DNA of 64,000 nt from assembly GCA_004519485.1 (NCBI GenBank), contig CP038128.1, forward strand, positions 637,001 to 701,000, given 5' to 3'. Positions 32,560 to 42,385 of this stretch are shown in pieces (within the stretch, counting starts at the first letter, position 1; each line of letters begins with the position of its first letter). This DNA comes from Nannochloropsis oceanica (lineage: Eukaryota > Sar > Eustigmatophyceae > Eustigmatales > Monodopsidaceae). A program made the translations under genes and the position numbers. The notes under the pieces are model-generated. The model saw nothing but the letters and a program-made list of their open reading frames with translations, was not told the DNA's origin and did no database searches.

Positions 32560-34733
32560 ATGACCCGGTGCACCCTTTCTCTTGCCGCGCATTTCCTAAC
32601 TCTTGCCTCGACCACAACTGCATTTGTCAAACCTCCCCTCTCCCCTCCTCCCCTCGCCATACTGCACGCCACTGAGCCCAAGCGGGACATCTTCACCGCC
32701 TCAATATTTGAGGATAAGGCTTCAGATCCGTTGCGACAAGACGGGTATTGGGAAGAGTTGTTCATGAAGGGCAGCAGCGGCGCGGTCCCCTCAGAGGCCT
32801 CTCGCGTTTCGCTCTTCAATGAGAGCACGACGCCATCCCCCGAGGAGGGGGGCGTGGAGGTGGTGAGCTTTGACCTGGACGACACCTTGTGGTGTGGTAA
32901 GACGGTAATTAGCAATGCTAACAAGTACGTTTGGGGATGGGTTGGTACGTGTGGCGAGTTTTCTCGAGATGGGAGACGCCACCTCCTCCTACTCCTATCC
33001 GCCACAAATCCATTCCATTCCACGCGCAAATTGAAGAGATGTGCGCTTTTTTTTTTGCCACATCCGTAATCGGTCATCTAATACACACCACACTCTGGCC
33101 CCCTCACATCATTTGCCAAAATAGTGCCTTGCAAGCCTTCCTCCAAACCAACTACCCAGCCATGGTGGCCGAGGGTCAACCCGCCATTTCGGCACTTATG
33201 TGGCTCCTGGCGAAAAAGCATCCAGATGAATTTTTAGAGGACCCCGATGATTGCAATTCCATCGTTCGTTTCACTGACTTGAGGAAGCTCGCTCTCAATG
33301 TGTTAGCGCAAAAATGTGGTTTGCCCGAGCCCCAAGCAGTGGCAGAAGCGGCTTTTCAGGCGTGGCATGACGCGAGGTAAAGAAGGAGTGATAGAGGAAA
33401 GAAAAGAGGAAGAGAGGGAGATCTGCATGAACGATTAGTTCTTTTGACAACGTTTCCCTCTCATTCCCTGCGACTTATGCCACAGACATGACGTGGACGC
33501 GTTGTTTTTCCCGGGTGCCTTGGAGTTGCTGCAGTTTCTGAAGGGACGGGGGGTGAGATTGTGTGCAGTCACGAATGGGAATTGCGACATCGACCAGATT
33601 GCTGCCTTTAAAGGTACACAGTGTTACTGCTCCTACCGCTGCTGCTGCCGCTGCTCTTTTTATGCAGAATCTGTAAACCTTTACTTCTCTCTTTTCTGCA
33701 TCACTGGTGCTCTGTGGTCTCAGTGGCTGGAATCTCGCTTGTCTTCTGTATGAGGGCGTTCTCCGCCTCCTTTCTTCTAGTCTTCTTCTACCCTTTCTTC
33801 TCCACCCACGCATACCTTTATGCCCTCACGCCCCCCATTTCCTCACCCACACAGGCATATTCGAATTCTGCATTAATGCCGAAAAAGTTGGTGCTCGGAA
33901 AAGGACCGGCCGCCCGTACGCCGCCGCCGTCAAGCGGGCAGGGGTCGGGGAAGGAGTGGAGGGACGATGGGTGCATGTCGGCGATGATTTTACGGAAGAT
34001 ATTGTGGTAGGGAGGGAAGGAAGGAAGGAAGGAGGGAGGGAGGGAGGGAGGATGTTTTTCTTGGGCAGCATAGGTGGTGGATCCTTCCGGCTTCATTTCA
34101 ATGGGCGCTTACGCAAATCCCACCTACCCGTCCTCCTCCTCATCCTCTCTTCAGGCGGCGAAACATGACTTGAAATTGCGAACGATTTGGTATCACACGG
34201 CGGAGCGCAAGGCAAAGGTAGAGAAGGAGCAGGCGGAGGCACAGAACGAACGAGCAAAGAAGCAGGGACAGCGCGAGAAAGAGGGCCCTCTTATTTCCAC
34301 ACATGAAATAAAGGGATTGGCTCCTGGATTATCTCGTTTGGCTAATATGGCCACGGCTTCGGCGGATCGATTTTTCAAGGATAAAGGTGCGGTGCATGTC
34401 AGGAGCATGGAGACAGATGATTATTTGACACATTATATTGTGAAGGAATTTGCAGATGCGGAGGTAGAGACATTAAAAGAGGTGGGGGTGGTGATTGAGG
34501 AGTGGTTGTCGCAAGGATGTCGAAATGGAGGGGAAGAAGACCATGTAACGGAATCGGGAGAAATAGCCGAAGCGGCCGGTTCAGGTTTAGGTCTTGATGC
34601 GGAGGGGAAGGAGGAGGGAGGGGAGAAACTCGGTAGAAGAGGGGTGGAGGGCACTAAGTTTTGCATTGCGTGTCGGGCGGTGCTGCCGGCGCGGGCAAAG
34701 TTCTGCTCGACGTGTGGGGAGGCTCAAGAATGA
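32560..34733 (+). CDS. Plastid-targeted HAD-superfamily hydrolase with C-terminal zinc ribbon
   Basis: Five exons, 32560-32924, 33125-33376, 33486-33613, 33855-34006 and 34155-34733, join in phase (491 aa). A signal peptide (about residues 4-21) ends in TTAFVKPP, the plastid-import pattern. HAD motifs in order: SFDLDDTLW (nucleophile and acid Asp pair), CAVTNGN (motif II Thr), RKRTGRPYAAAVKRA (motif III Lys region) and VHVGDDFTEDIV (motif IV). The cap sequence and spacing fit the phosphoglycolate/haloacid group, so a small-molecule phosphatase is likely. The C-terminal third adds a charged helix and ends in CIACRAVLPARAKFCSTCG, a four-Cys zinc ribbon unusual on a HAD enzyme. Substrate unknown. 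Confidence 0.85.
34007..34052 (+). repeat. GGGA/GGAA tract directly after an intron donor
   Basis: The tract starts at the donor of HAD intron 4; the acceptor side (about 34120-34153) is C/T-rich. It follows the pattern seen in the SLC25 and minD introns. Confidence 0.8.
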
Positions 34734-35011
34734 GTACATATGATGCGGTTGTGGAAGTACAATCCCTTTAAGGTAGAACAAGAAAAAGGAGGAAGGAGAA
34801 AACTGAAGTGTAAAGAAAATTCAAAAAGGTGACGCATGCACCTCTTCTTTTTGTGAAGGGTCGCAATTTGATCCAAAACCATTTGATTTTACATTCTTCG
34901 CGGTCTTTCTCTGCGTACGTACTCAAAATCATCTCTTCTTCCTTCCTCTATCTCGGTCTCTCTTTCGTTCTCTCTCGATTGCTCACTCGCTCATTCATTT
35001 TTCCCGTCTAC

Positions 35012-35124
35012 TTAGAAGAACCACCACCACAACCCAAAATTTTCCCTCACTTTGTGTCCCAAGAATATCGCCACAAGCAACAGGACTAGCAGCATTTTTC
35101 TTGACACTTTGCCCCTTTCAGCCA

Positions 35125-35163
<39 letters not shown>

Positions 35164-36599
35164 AGTAGAGGTTGCATTTCTCATGGCGAGCATCGAGTGC
35201 AGAGGGACTCTTGTGGGCGTGGGAGGCGATTCCGGGGATGATTGAGACGGGTGAGAAGGACGAGGCCCTGGAGCTTCGTAGAAGAAGATTGGTATGTGGG
35301 GTTTAGAATTGAAATATGGCACAATAAAGTTAAGCATTGATCGCAGTTGTTCACGTCCACGAATCAACCGACGCAAGATTGGTATTTTTCTCTTACCGGC
35401 GTCGCTTGTGAAGGTTGAGAAGCTCATAGTTTACCGCATCCTCTGGTCCCAATTTTCCCACGTCGGCATGGCTTGACAACTCTCGCCGTAGCTGCAGTTT
35501 GACGGAGTCCAGGGCGTTGATGAGCAGGTCCCTTTCATTGGTAAGTGCCACCTGGAGTAGAAGTGGAGAATGGGTTGTTATTGGCGTGCAACAAAAATGA
35601 AAAGCGGCAGTATAGACAGCAAAAATGAGAAAGGGGACAAAGGGAGGATTCACTGACCGTGAACGTCACCAGATCGTCGTATCGCTGCCGATATTCTGTC
35701 ATCTGCAAGGGAGTAAAAAATCAATAGAGAAAGATATGAGTTAATGGATTTTCCCTTTGACTTACAAATTTAAACATAGCCTACCTGATTGGACGTTAAG
35801 GAAAAATGCATGACGGACCCAGGGCTGTGCAGCTCGCCCACCGAGGACGGAGCGGACGAGGGCTTGCCATTCTTTTCTGCCCAAGAGGTGGAGGGGGTAT
35901 TCCGCAAATCTTGGGTAGAGGTTTCCTCTTGTAAGGCTATTTCCACTTCAAACGTCAGCTTACATACAGCTCGCTTGTCGGCTAGCTGCCAAAGCCGCTC
36001 TAGCTGCCCTACCTACGTTTAAAAGAAGTCGACAGAAGGGCGGTAAGGGAACATTCGTAAAAAACGGGACGGACGTTAGTGAAGGTCATCAGATGAAGCC
36101 AAATAGACCCGAAAAGTAAGTCATTTCATATACTCCGTACCTGCTCCTTGACATCTCCTGATTTTTCAAAGCTATCACAGACCGCTTTGTTCAGAGGCAA
36201 GTACACCACTTGGAACTTGTCCATTACGACTTGCCCGTGCTCCTGTCGTGCTTCCGCCTGTTTCTCGGGAGACATGAGGATGGCCACTTCTCTTCGCTCC
36301 CCTGCCATAAGGATGCTTTGATTGGGACGCACAAGGTATCGCTTTGGCTTTGTGGTCTTGATTTTGAAAGCCACACCTCCGAGTCCCGGGTCCGACGTGG
36401 GATTACTCACGGTCACGAGAGTCTTGGCCATACCTGCTTCGCCCACAACTGTCTTGCCACACGGAGAAATTGACAGCTTGTAGTTGTGTGAATATGTGCG
36501 GGTGAGGAATGGGCGATGGTGCACATCTTGCTCACGAACAGTGCTTACATGGGGGGGCGGCTGCAGGAGGGAAGGGGCGATGGCACTGCCACTTGCCAT
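35012..36599 (-). CDS. VAP: VAP family protein (MSP domain, tail-anchored ER contact-site receptor)
   Basis: Five exons, 36599-36141, 36012-35785, 35702-35658, 35551-35397 and 35267-35012, join in phase (380 aa). VAPs sit in the ER membrane and bind FFAT-motif proteins at organelle contacts. The MSP domain covers about residues 38-150, with LSISPCGKTVV, TLVTVSNPTSD and FKIKTTKPKRYLVRPN, the FFAT-binding signature. Next come a Ser/Pro-rich linker, a short coiled coil, a run of about 12 Ser encoded by an AGC repeat, and a C-terminal hydrophobic helix (MLLVLLLVAIFLG) followed by an aromatic tail (LWWWFF). The last exon has two in-frame acceptors six bases apart (35274 and 35268). Confidence 0.85.
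35127..35162 (-). repeat. (CTG/AGC)12 microsatellite in VAP coding sequence
   Basis: Twelve perfect triplets encode polyserine just before the transmembrane tail of VAP. The length is likely to vary between strains. Confidence 0.9.
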
Positions 36600-36887
36600 G
36601 CTTTTTTACGTTGCTCTCGGATGGGCCCCGCAGGATGGATAAATGCTCTACCCTACCAAGTCCCGTGGCGTATAGCCTGTGGCGTGTAAGTTGTGTTTTG
36701 GCGGCATATGTCATGCATGTATAAGTGGTGTGCGGCTCGCATCGACTTCTGGGCGTGCTGTTGCTCTGAGATCTTGTCTCGTGACTCACTCGGAGAGTAC
36801 GTTTCTCTCTTCAACTTCTTCCCCGCCTTCCGCCCTCCCTAAATTTCACAACAAATTCTCCCTCTTTCCACAACCACAGACAAAACA

Positions 36888-37269
36888 ATGCCTGCCACCA
36901 TGAAAAAACTTGTCGTCAAGAAGAAGACGGCATTATCAAAAACAGCGCCCACTACGACACATGCTGACTCTCCTGCCGGACCTGACCCCAAAGTCCAGAT
37001 AGGTACTTCTCCACACCCGTGCCGCTTTTAAAATAGTGCTCAAAGTACCTTTCAGGAGAGCTTCCGACAATCTATGTGATAAATATCCTATCTGCCCTCA
37101 CAAATAATTTTCAGAATGCAAAGCTGCGGAGGTCAGGGCGCTCCAAATCGACAAGGATCGCTTGCAGGCAGAAATACTGATCCTCCAGGCGCAGCTGAAG
37201 GAGCAGCACAATTGGCACGAAGCCATGTTGCGTGACATTACTCGTCAGCATAAGATGCGCGAGAAATAG
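36888..37269 (+). CDS. Small coiled-coil protein, function unknown
   Basis: Exons 36888-37002 and 37115-37269 join in phase (89 aa); each is too short to be obvious alone. The N-terminus is Lys-rich (MKKLVVKKKTALSK), then a short Pro/Thr linker, then a heptad-like helix (VRALQIDKDRLQAEILILQ) and a His/Arg-rich end (DITRQHKMREK). The ATG context AACAATGCC follows a plausible 5' UTR, and the donor GTACTT and acceptor TTTTCAG fit the local consensus. No family is recognised; divergent from VAP (288 bp). Confidence 0.6.
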
Positions 37270-37421
37270 TAAACGAAATCTTTTTTTTCAGCAGCGTGCG
37301 TGGGAGGTGAAAATCTATTTCGTGAGACGGCTATGACTACAACACCGTCGATTCGTAGTTGTACACATTTTCAGTTTTGACACATTTTTTTAATATTTGC
37401 TTTTATTTTCCTTTTAATTTT

Positions 37422-40400
37422 TTACTTGGGCGAGTGCATCCCAAGCCGCGTCGCAAACTCTAACCTTCTGAATCGCGCATGCCTGTTCCAAACCTCGGCG
37501 TCCAGTCTCTTGGCATACTCTGCCGAAGCTAACCCTACCCATGGAGCAACCCCCACAACCATCAACCACACGTCCCAACCGATGGCCCCAAGCCCTGCAC
37601 TGCCCACGTTGTTCAGGCCGCGAATGACAAAATGAAGAGTTTGACCTACCACTAAACACACCCCACCCACCACCCACGCGAAATTCCGCAACGGTGATTC
37701 CTCTCGAAGGGTGGCGGTCCGGTGGAGAAAACTCGAGGACTGCACGGTCCAGCACAAAGCCAGCGAGACCAGCAGCAGGTCGTGCGCAACCCAGTAGCAT
37801 GCAGAAACCTCTCCATGGCCTTGCCGCAAAAGAGTAAAGTGCTCAGAGCACGCTAGGACGGCCCACCATTCTGCGGTTGCTGATGCAATCGACGGAGGTC
37901 GGCCTGCGGGTAGCCTGCAAGCAGTGACCACATCGGGAAGGCGGAGGAGCAACGAGGCCAGGCACCGCGCGTGGACATACAGGCAAAGAAGGATGGTCGA
38001 CAGGCAACGCAGCACCAGTGCCCGGCCTGACCGAAAGGCATTGTGCTCATTTGGTTTGAAGACGTTTTTGCGAGGGCACCTTCCCAGGAGCCCTGCATCT
38101 GCGGGGGTGACGAGGAGAGGCAGTACAAGCAGAGGCAAAATTACCCACAGTACCCAAAGGGTGTCCGCTAAAGACCACTGTCCACGCGTAGAGGCAACAG
38201 GAAGCGGAAAGAGATGCGGCAAGACCACGCACAATGCGACGGTGATCAGAATCGTGGTGCCGAGGGACACACACTGGTAGAAACACCCAAGGAGGCGGCG
38301 GCTCTCCTTGACAATATCCGTCAAGACGGCCAACGAGGCTACTGTGCCATCGGCGGCAGCCCCTAAGCGGAATGCACAAAATAAACCTACAAGCGCTTCA
38401 TTGAAAGCAATGTCCCTGGGCAACAAGCCGGCGGCAGCTCCGGTGGCAAAAGGAGCAACAGCACCAGTGAGGTGCAACCCACCAGGCACTCCTCCCATTG
38501 CAATGGCCACGTCCGCCCGTCGGAAAAGCTGCGTATTGGTGCATCGAAACCCACACCCAACACAAAGCACCGACTCATGGTACTCCTGAAAGACAACAAA
38601 CATCTCATTTATAGTTGGTGGCGTTGCATCCGTGTATAGACTCACCAGCAGAGGAACATTGTCCACATTCCGCAGATGCTCGCGGATGGCCGCAGTTCCA
38701 TGAGGCAGGCGGCTTTTGGTCGCCCAATCACCGTATACGTCCCCACGTCCTACGATCAAATGACTGGAAGGCACTTGTGCGACAGAGGGGCGTAGTGAAA
38801 CGGCAGCATTCCAATCCATCGCTATCCCCATTTGCTCTGCCAGCTTTTTGGTCCGACGCATGTTGCGAGGGCTAAAGAAAAGGAAGCGGACGCCCGAGGC
38901 CATCATCTCCTCCACCAGGCCCGGCACCTCCTGTCGTGGCAGCATACTCGATGCCACCATCCCAAGGAACACCTGTCGGCGCAGCAAGCCCCAAAGCATA
39001 TCGTCGTCCTGGCCGTGGCCTTGATTATGGCGGACCATCCCAGTCATCCCACCTCCATCGCTGTAAGTTCCACTGTTTTCCTCAATATAATTCTTACTAG
39101 GGCTTGGCGCCGGCATTGGGAAGCTCCGCACAGTAGCCTTTCCAAGAATGGGCTCCGTGCTTCTGCGAAGGAGGTCCGGCATACTCGTGCTAGCTTGTGC
39201 TGATGCTAATAAGCGGCTCTTGACCGCCCCCGACAAAAATCCAGCGTTTACTTCGCCCCTTACGCTACCAGAACTGCCTTGACTAGAAGGCGTCTCGAAA
39301 CCTGACGAGGAAGGAGAGGGCTGGCCATAGCCTTGACCATGAATTAGCCTTCCCCTCCTGGTGAACGATGAAGGCGGCGGATCCTCCTTTCTCCGTTCCA
39401 AAGGGTCAACATTCACTGTAGCCGTGGCTTTTGCGGATTTTCCCGCGTCTGCCACCCCCTCTTCAGTCCCTTCCCTATTACTACCTGCCTGCTGTTCCAT
39501 CCCACCATCATGTCCTTCCGCTGTTGCCGCCGTCTGTCGTGCCAGCATCCTTGCCTCACGTTCCTGCAAAGCTTGTTCACGGATAGCATCCAGGTGGGCA
39601 AGCTGCTGGGCTTCTGTGTAATTGTCCACGAGATAAAAAGGCGGGTCGCTCAGATGTCGTCGTGCGAACCGACGCGCAAGTACGGGTGGAATGGGTGTAT
39701 AGGAGAAGCAGACGACATGGTAATCCTCCAAGGCCCACGCATTCCACGCGGCAACAATTAATCGTCGATCCTCCGCAGTCAAATGAGAGATAACGCTACC
39801 ATCAAAATACTCCAAACACATCGGCAATGCCAACGATGGTGTTCCTGCTGACAAGAGCTGCATCTCTCCGCTGTTGCCATCACCAACTCCAGTACCCGTG
39901 GCGGCCCGCCGACGCAAGTCCTCCCACACCACAGACGTCATGTGCGGCTGTAGCGTCCCGCGGGCCCGAGTCTCTGCCAATGAAGACGCACTTACATCTT
40001 CACAAGCGCGGGCATCGACCAAATGTGGAGCGACAACCAAAAGGCGACCTCGCTCGCAAAAATAAGGCCTCAGGTCATCTGCAGCCGAGAAGCCAATGCC
40101 CCTTGCCAGCTGCCCTAGGTACGCCTGGCTTTGGCTCGACGAATCGTTGCGGACAAAATCAATCAGGGCTGCTACTGGTGTCGCTGCTGTTTGTGTGGCT
40201 GCTGCTGTAGAACCTAGCATAGCCCACTGCTGCTGGGTGGTACACTGCCGACCCTCCATTTCTGCAAGGGCTAGACAGGAGAAGCCTAACGGCTTCAAGG
40301 AAGGCAGGTGTTGAGTCCATGTAGGACTTTCAAACATGATGGCAGCAGCGACTGAGGAAGACGAAGGGGAATGAGACGACATGGAACCGGGCTCGCGCAT

Positions 40401-42044
40401 GATTTGTAATACCGTAGACGCAGATGCCTCTTGGGCCTTTTTTGGATTAAGGAGAAACACTTCTTCAGGGGAGGGTGCATCGGCCACCAACAATTCGTCG
40501 TCCACCACCGCCAGCATGGTGACAGACCCCAGCCTCTCCACGGTCCGACTTCGGATGAGTGGGATGGACAAAAGTGGGCTTCTCGTCTGCGGGGAAGGAG
40601 GGAGGGGTACTGCTTTCTTTCCCTCGCGATGGCTGTGATGGCCCTCAATCTCCACAGCCACGTGCGCCTTTGCAGATTCATGCCGAAGCGTAGAGGGAAG
40701 AAGAGGAGGTGGCATTAAGCGCGCACGCAGCGTCAACAGAAAGTAGCGGAAGAATCGACGCACGGAGATGCGGTCCCGACGCGAGGACGTCAAACGAATG
40801 CGCTGCTCGGGCTCCAAGTCTCCATCACTCCCGTCCTCACGACCTTTCTTTTGGGGAATCGTCTTGGTCCCTTCGCGCTGCTGCTCTTGCAATCTCTCGA
40901 CCACCGTGAGCAGTCTAGCCATACTCAAAGCCTCAACCAAGAGAGACAATGTGGGCCGCGCCACGGGCAACGCCAACACAGCCACGTATGCCGGCTCCTC
41001 CAACAGATAGTGCCGCCACAACAATCTCTCTTGTTCTTGCCACACGAAACGCAATGAAACTGCAATTAGAAGAATGCCCATCAGGACCAGGATCCCGAAC
41101 AAGGCAGCATGACGGGAGATTCGCATGTCCTTGGCAAACAATGTGTCGGGCGATGGGTGTTGTGGGCACTGGCTATCATCTAGAGGGCGGAGCATCTCCT
41201 CCAAGAAGGCTTGAAGTGGCGTCTCTCTCAAACGGAACGTGCGCATATCCCCACACAAGACAAGCAATCGACGTGATGTCGGCGAGATGGTACACTTGCG
41301 CAAAAAAGAGATGCGACGATCAGGGCGGAAGCCTACCTTAGCCCCCGCGGGCAACCATGCACCGCTGGCGCCTTGATCTGGTGATAGCTGCTGCGAAGGA
41401 CTGCCACCATATGGGTGGTGGACATCTTGCGACTTCTCGTCGCCATTCTCAACCCCTCCCTCATCATCTCCGGGCTCACAATCCAATTCCTCCACTCGCG
41501 CGGGGGTCATGTCGCTCGTACCCAAGGCAATTATATCGTCCTCTACAAGCAACAAAGCGGGCACCCGCTCCCACTTGCCTTCCCGAAAAACGAGATATAT
41601 GGACACCATCGGCGAGCCTTGCTTCAACACGGCAACCTGCTCTCCGTAACTTGTGGTGCTGTTGTCGGCCGTCAGGACGTGCTTCCGGTATATTCCCACG
41701 GTCTTGCGCACGCTTCCCAAAACCTCCCGCTCTTGACATACGTGACGGGCTGCGACAATCCACACGTTCAGGAAAACATTGACCAGGAGCACGGCGCGGT
41801 AGACCCACTTTGCGATCCGATCGCCCTCGTAATCGTGATAGTGCTCGCCCAACGCATGCCCGATCCCCAGCACCACCACGCACAGGAACAAGGCCCCTTG
41901 CGACAGCAACGCATCCTTGGCAGCAAGATGCCAGGACTTTTGGCGCAGCCGGGCGGTCTCGGCAGCCAGCACGTCGTCGCACACTTGGCAAAGCCGCAGA
42001 CGCGCCGTCCGCCAGCCCATGCCAGTGCAAGTGGATGCCACCAT
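37422..42044 (-). CDS. TMEM94: TMEM94/ERMA-type P-type ATPase-like membrane protein
   Basis: One uninterrupted exon encodes 1540 aa. TMEM94 is an ER P-type ATPase-like protein linked to Mg2+ uptake. Matches seen: N-terminal LCQVCDDVLAAETARL, two early membrane helices (LFLCVVVLGIGHAL and AVLLVNVFLNVWIVAA), LGSVTMLAVVDDELLVADAP at the place of the P-type phosphorylation loop, VRFLFFSPRNMRRTKKLAEQ with MDWNAAVSL, NVPLLVSLYTDATPPTINEM, ADVAIAMGGVP, and a C-terminal cluster of about six helices. The classical DKTGT is not present; VDDELLV stands in its place, as TMEM94 proteins also lack the canonical sequence. The first ATG in the frame is at 42044 (second at 42020). Confidence 0.85.
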   Translation of the reverse strand: MVASTCTGMGWRTARLRLCQVCDDVLAAETARLRQKSWHLAAKDALLSQGALFLCVVVLGIGHALGEHYHDYEGDRIAKWVYRAVLLVNVFLNVWIVAARHVCQEREVLGSVRKTVGIYRKHVLTADNSTTSYGEQVAVLKQGSPMVSIYLVFREGKWERVPALLLVEDDIIALGTSDMTPARVEELDCEPGDDEGGVENGDEKSQDVHHPYGGSPSQQLSPDQGASGAWLPAGAKVGFRPDRRISFLRKCTISPTSRRLLVLCGDMRTFRLRETPLQAFLEEMLRPLDDSQCPQHPSPDTLFAKDMRISRHAALFGILVLMGILLIAVSLRFVWQEQERLLWRHYLLEEPAYVAVLALPVARPTLSLLVEALSMARLLTVVERLQEQQREGTKTIPQKKGREDGSDGDLEPEQRIRLTSSRRDRISVRRFFRYFLLTLRARLMPPPLLPSTLRHESAKAHVAVEIEGHHSHREGKKAVPLPPSPQTRSPLLSIPLIRSRTVERLGSVTMLAVVDDELLVADAPSPEEVFLLNPKKAQEASASTVLQIMREPGSMSSHSPSSSSVAAAIMFESPTWTQHLPSLKPLGFSCLALAEMEGRQCTTQQQWAMLGSTAAATQTAATPVAALIDFVRNDSSSQSQAYLGQLARGIGFSAADDLRPYFCERGRLLVVAPHLVDARACEDVSASSLAETRARGTLQPHMTSVVWEDLRRRAATGTGVGDGNSGEMQLLSAGTPSLALPMCLEYFDGSVISHLTAEDRRLIVAAWNAWALEDYHVVCFSYTPIPPVLARRFARRHLSDPPFYLVDNYTEAQQLAHLDAIREQALQEREARMLARQTAATAEGHDGGMEQQAGSNREGTEEGVADAGKSAKATATVNVDPLERRKEDPPPSSFTRRGRLIHGQGYGQPSPSSSGFETPSSQGSSGSVRGEVNAGFLSGAVKSRLLASAQASTSMPDLLRRSTEPILGKATVRSFPMPAPSPSKNYIEENSGTYSDGGGMTGMVRHNQGHGQDDDMLWGLLRRQVFLGMVASSMLPRQEVPGLVEEMMASGVRFLFFSPRNMRRTKKLAEQMGIAMDWNAAVSLRPSVAQVPSSHLIVGRGDVYGDWATKSRLPHGTAAIREHLRNVDNVPLLVSLYTDATPPTINEMFVVFQEYHESVLCVGCGFRCTNTQLFRRADVAIAMGGVPGGLHLTGAVAPFATGAAAGLLPRDIAFNEALVGLFCAFRLGAAADGTVASLAVLTDIVKESRRLLGCFYQCVSLGTTILITVALCVVLPHLFPLPVASTRGQWSLADTLWVLWVILPLLVLPLLVTPADAGLLGRCPRKNVFKPNEHNAFRSGRALVLRCLSTILLCLYVHARCLASLLLRLPDVVTACRLPAGRPPSIASATAEWWAVLACSEHFTLLRQGHGEVSACYWVAHDLLLVSLALCWTVQSSSFLHRTATLREESPLRNFAWVVGGVCLVVGQTLHFVIRGLNNVGSAGLGAIGWDVWLMVVGVAPWVGLASAEYAKRLDAEVWNRHARFRRLEFATRLGMHSPK

Positions 42045-42385
42045 GTGGTATTGTGGTTGCCCTTGGCTTATCGTGCGCAAAGGCGGCGGCGACTGCTGCT
42101 GCTACTACGGCTGCAGCTGCCACTCGAACGTATTTGTACTCTCTTTTTAGCTGTTATTATGAGCCACTGCATCGGCAACCAATGAAATGGTTGACGCATT
42201 CTCGAACGTACGGCCTGTGATTTCGTTGGGTTTTGCTATATAGAATCAGCCTGTTGATGCAGATCGATGACGATTGGCGAGAGGAGAGGAGAGTGCTGAT
42301 GAAACCTGCCTCCTCATATGCTTTACACCAACCACTATCCAGCCACGCCTGACCACGATCCATCACATCCTCTCTCAGACATAGC
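42045..42385. other. Divergent intergenic region (341 bp)
   Basis: Promoters of the TMEM94-like and ETF-QO genes. A GCT/GCC-rich stretch near 42080-42120 lies at the TMEM94 side. No gene is supported. Confidence 0.5.
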
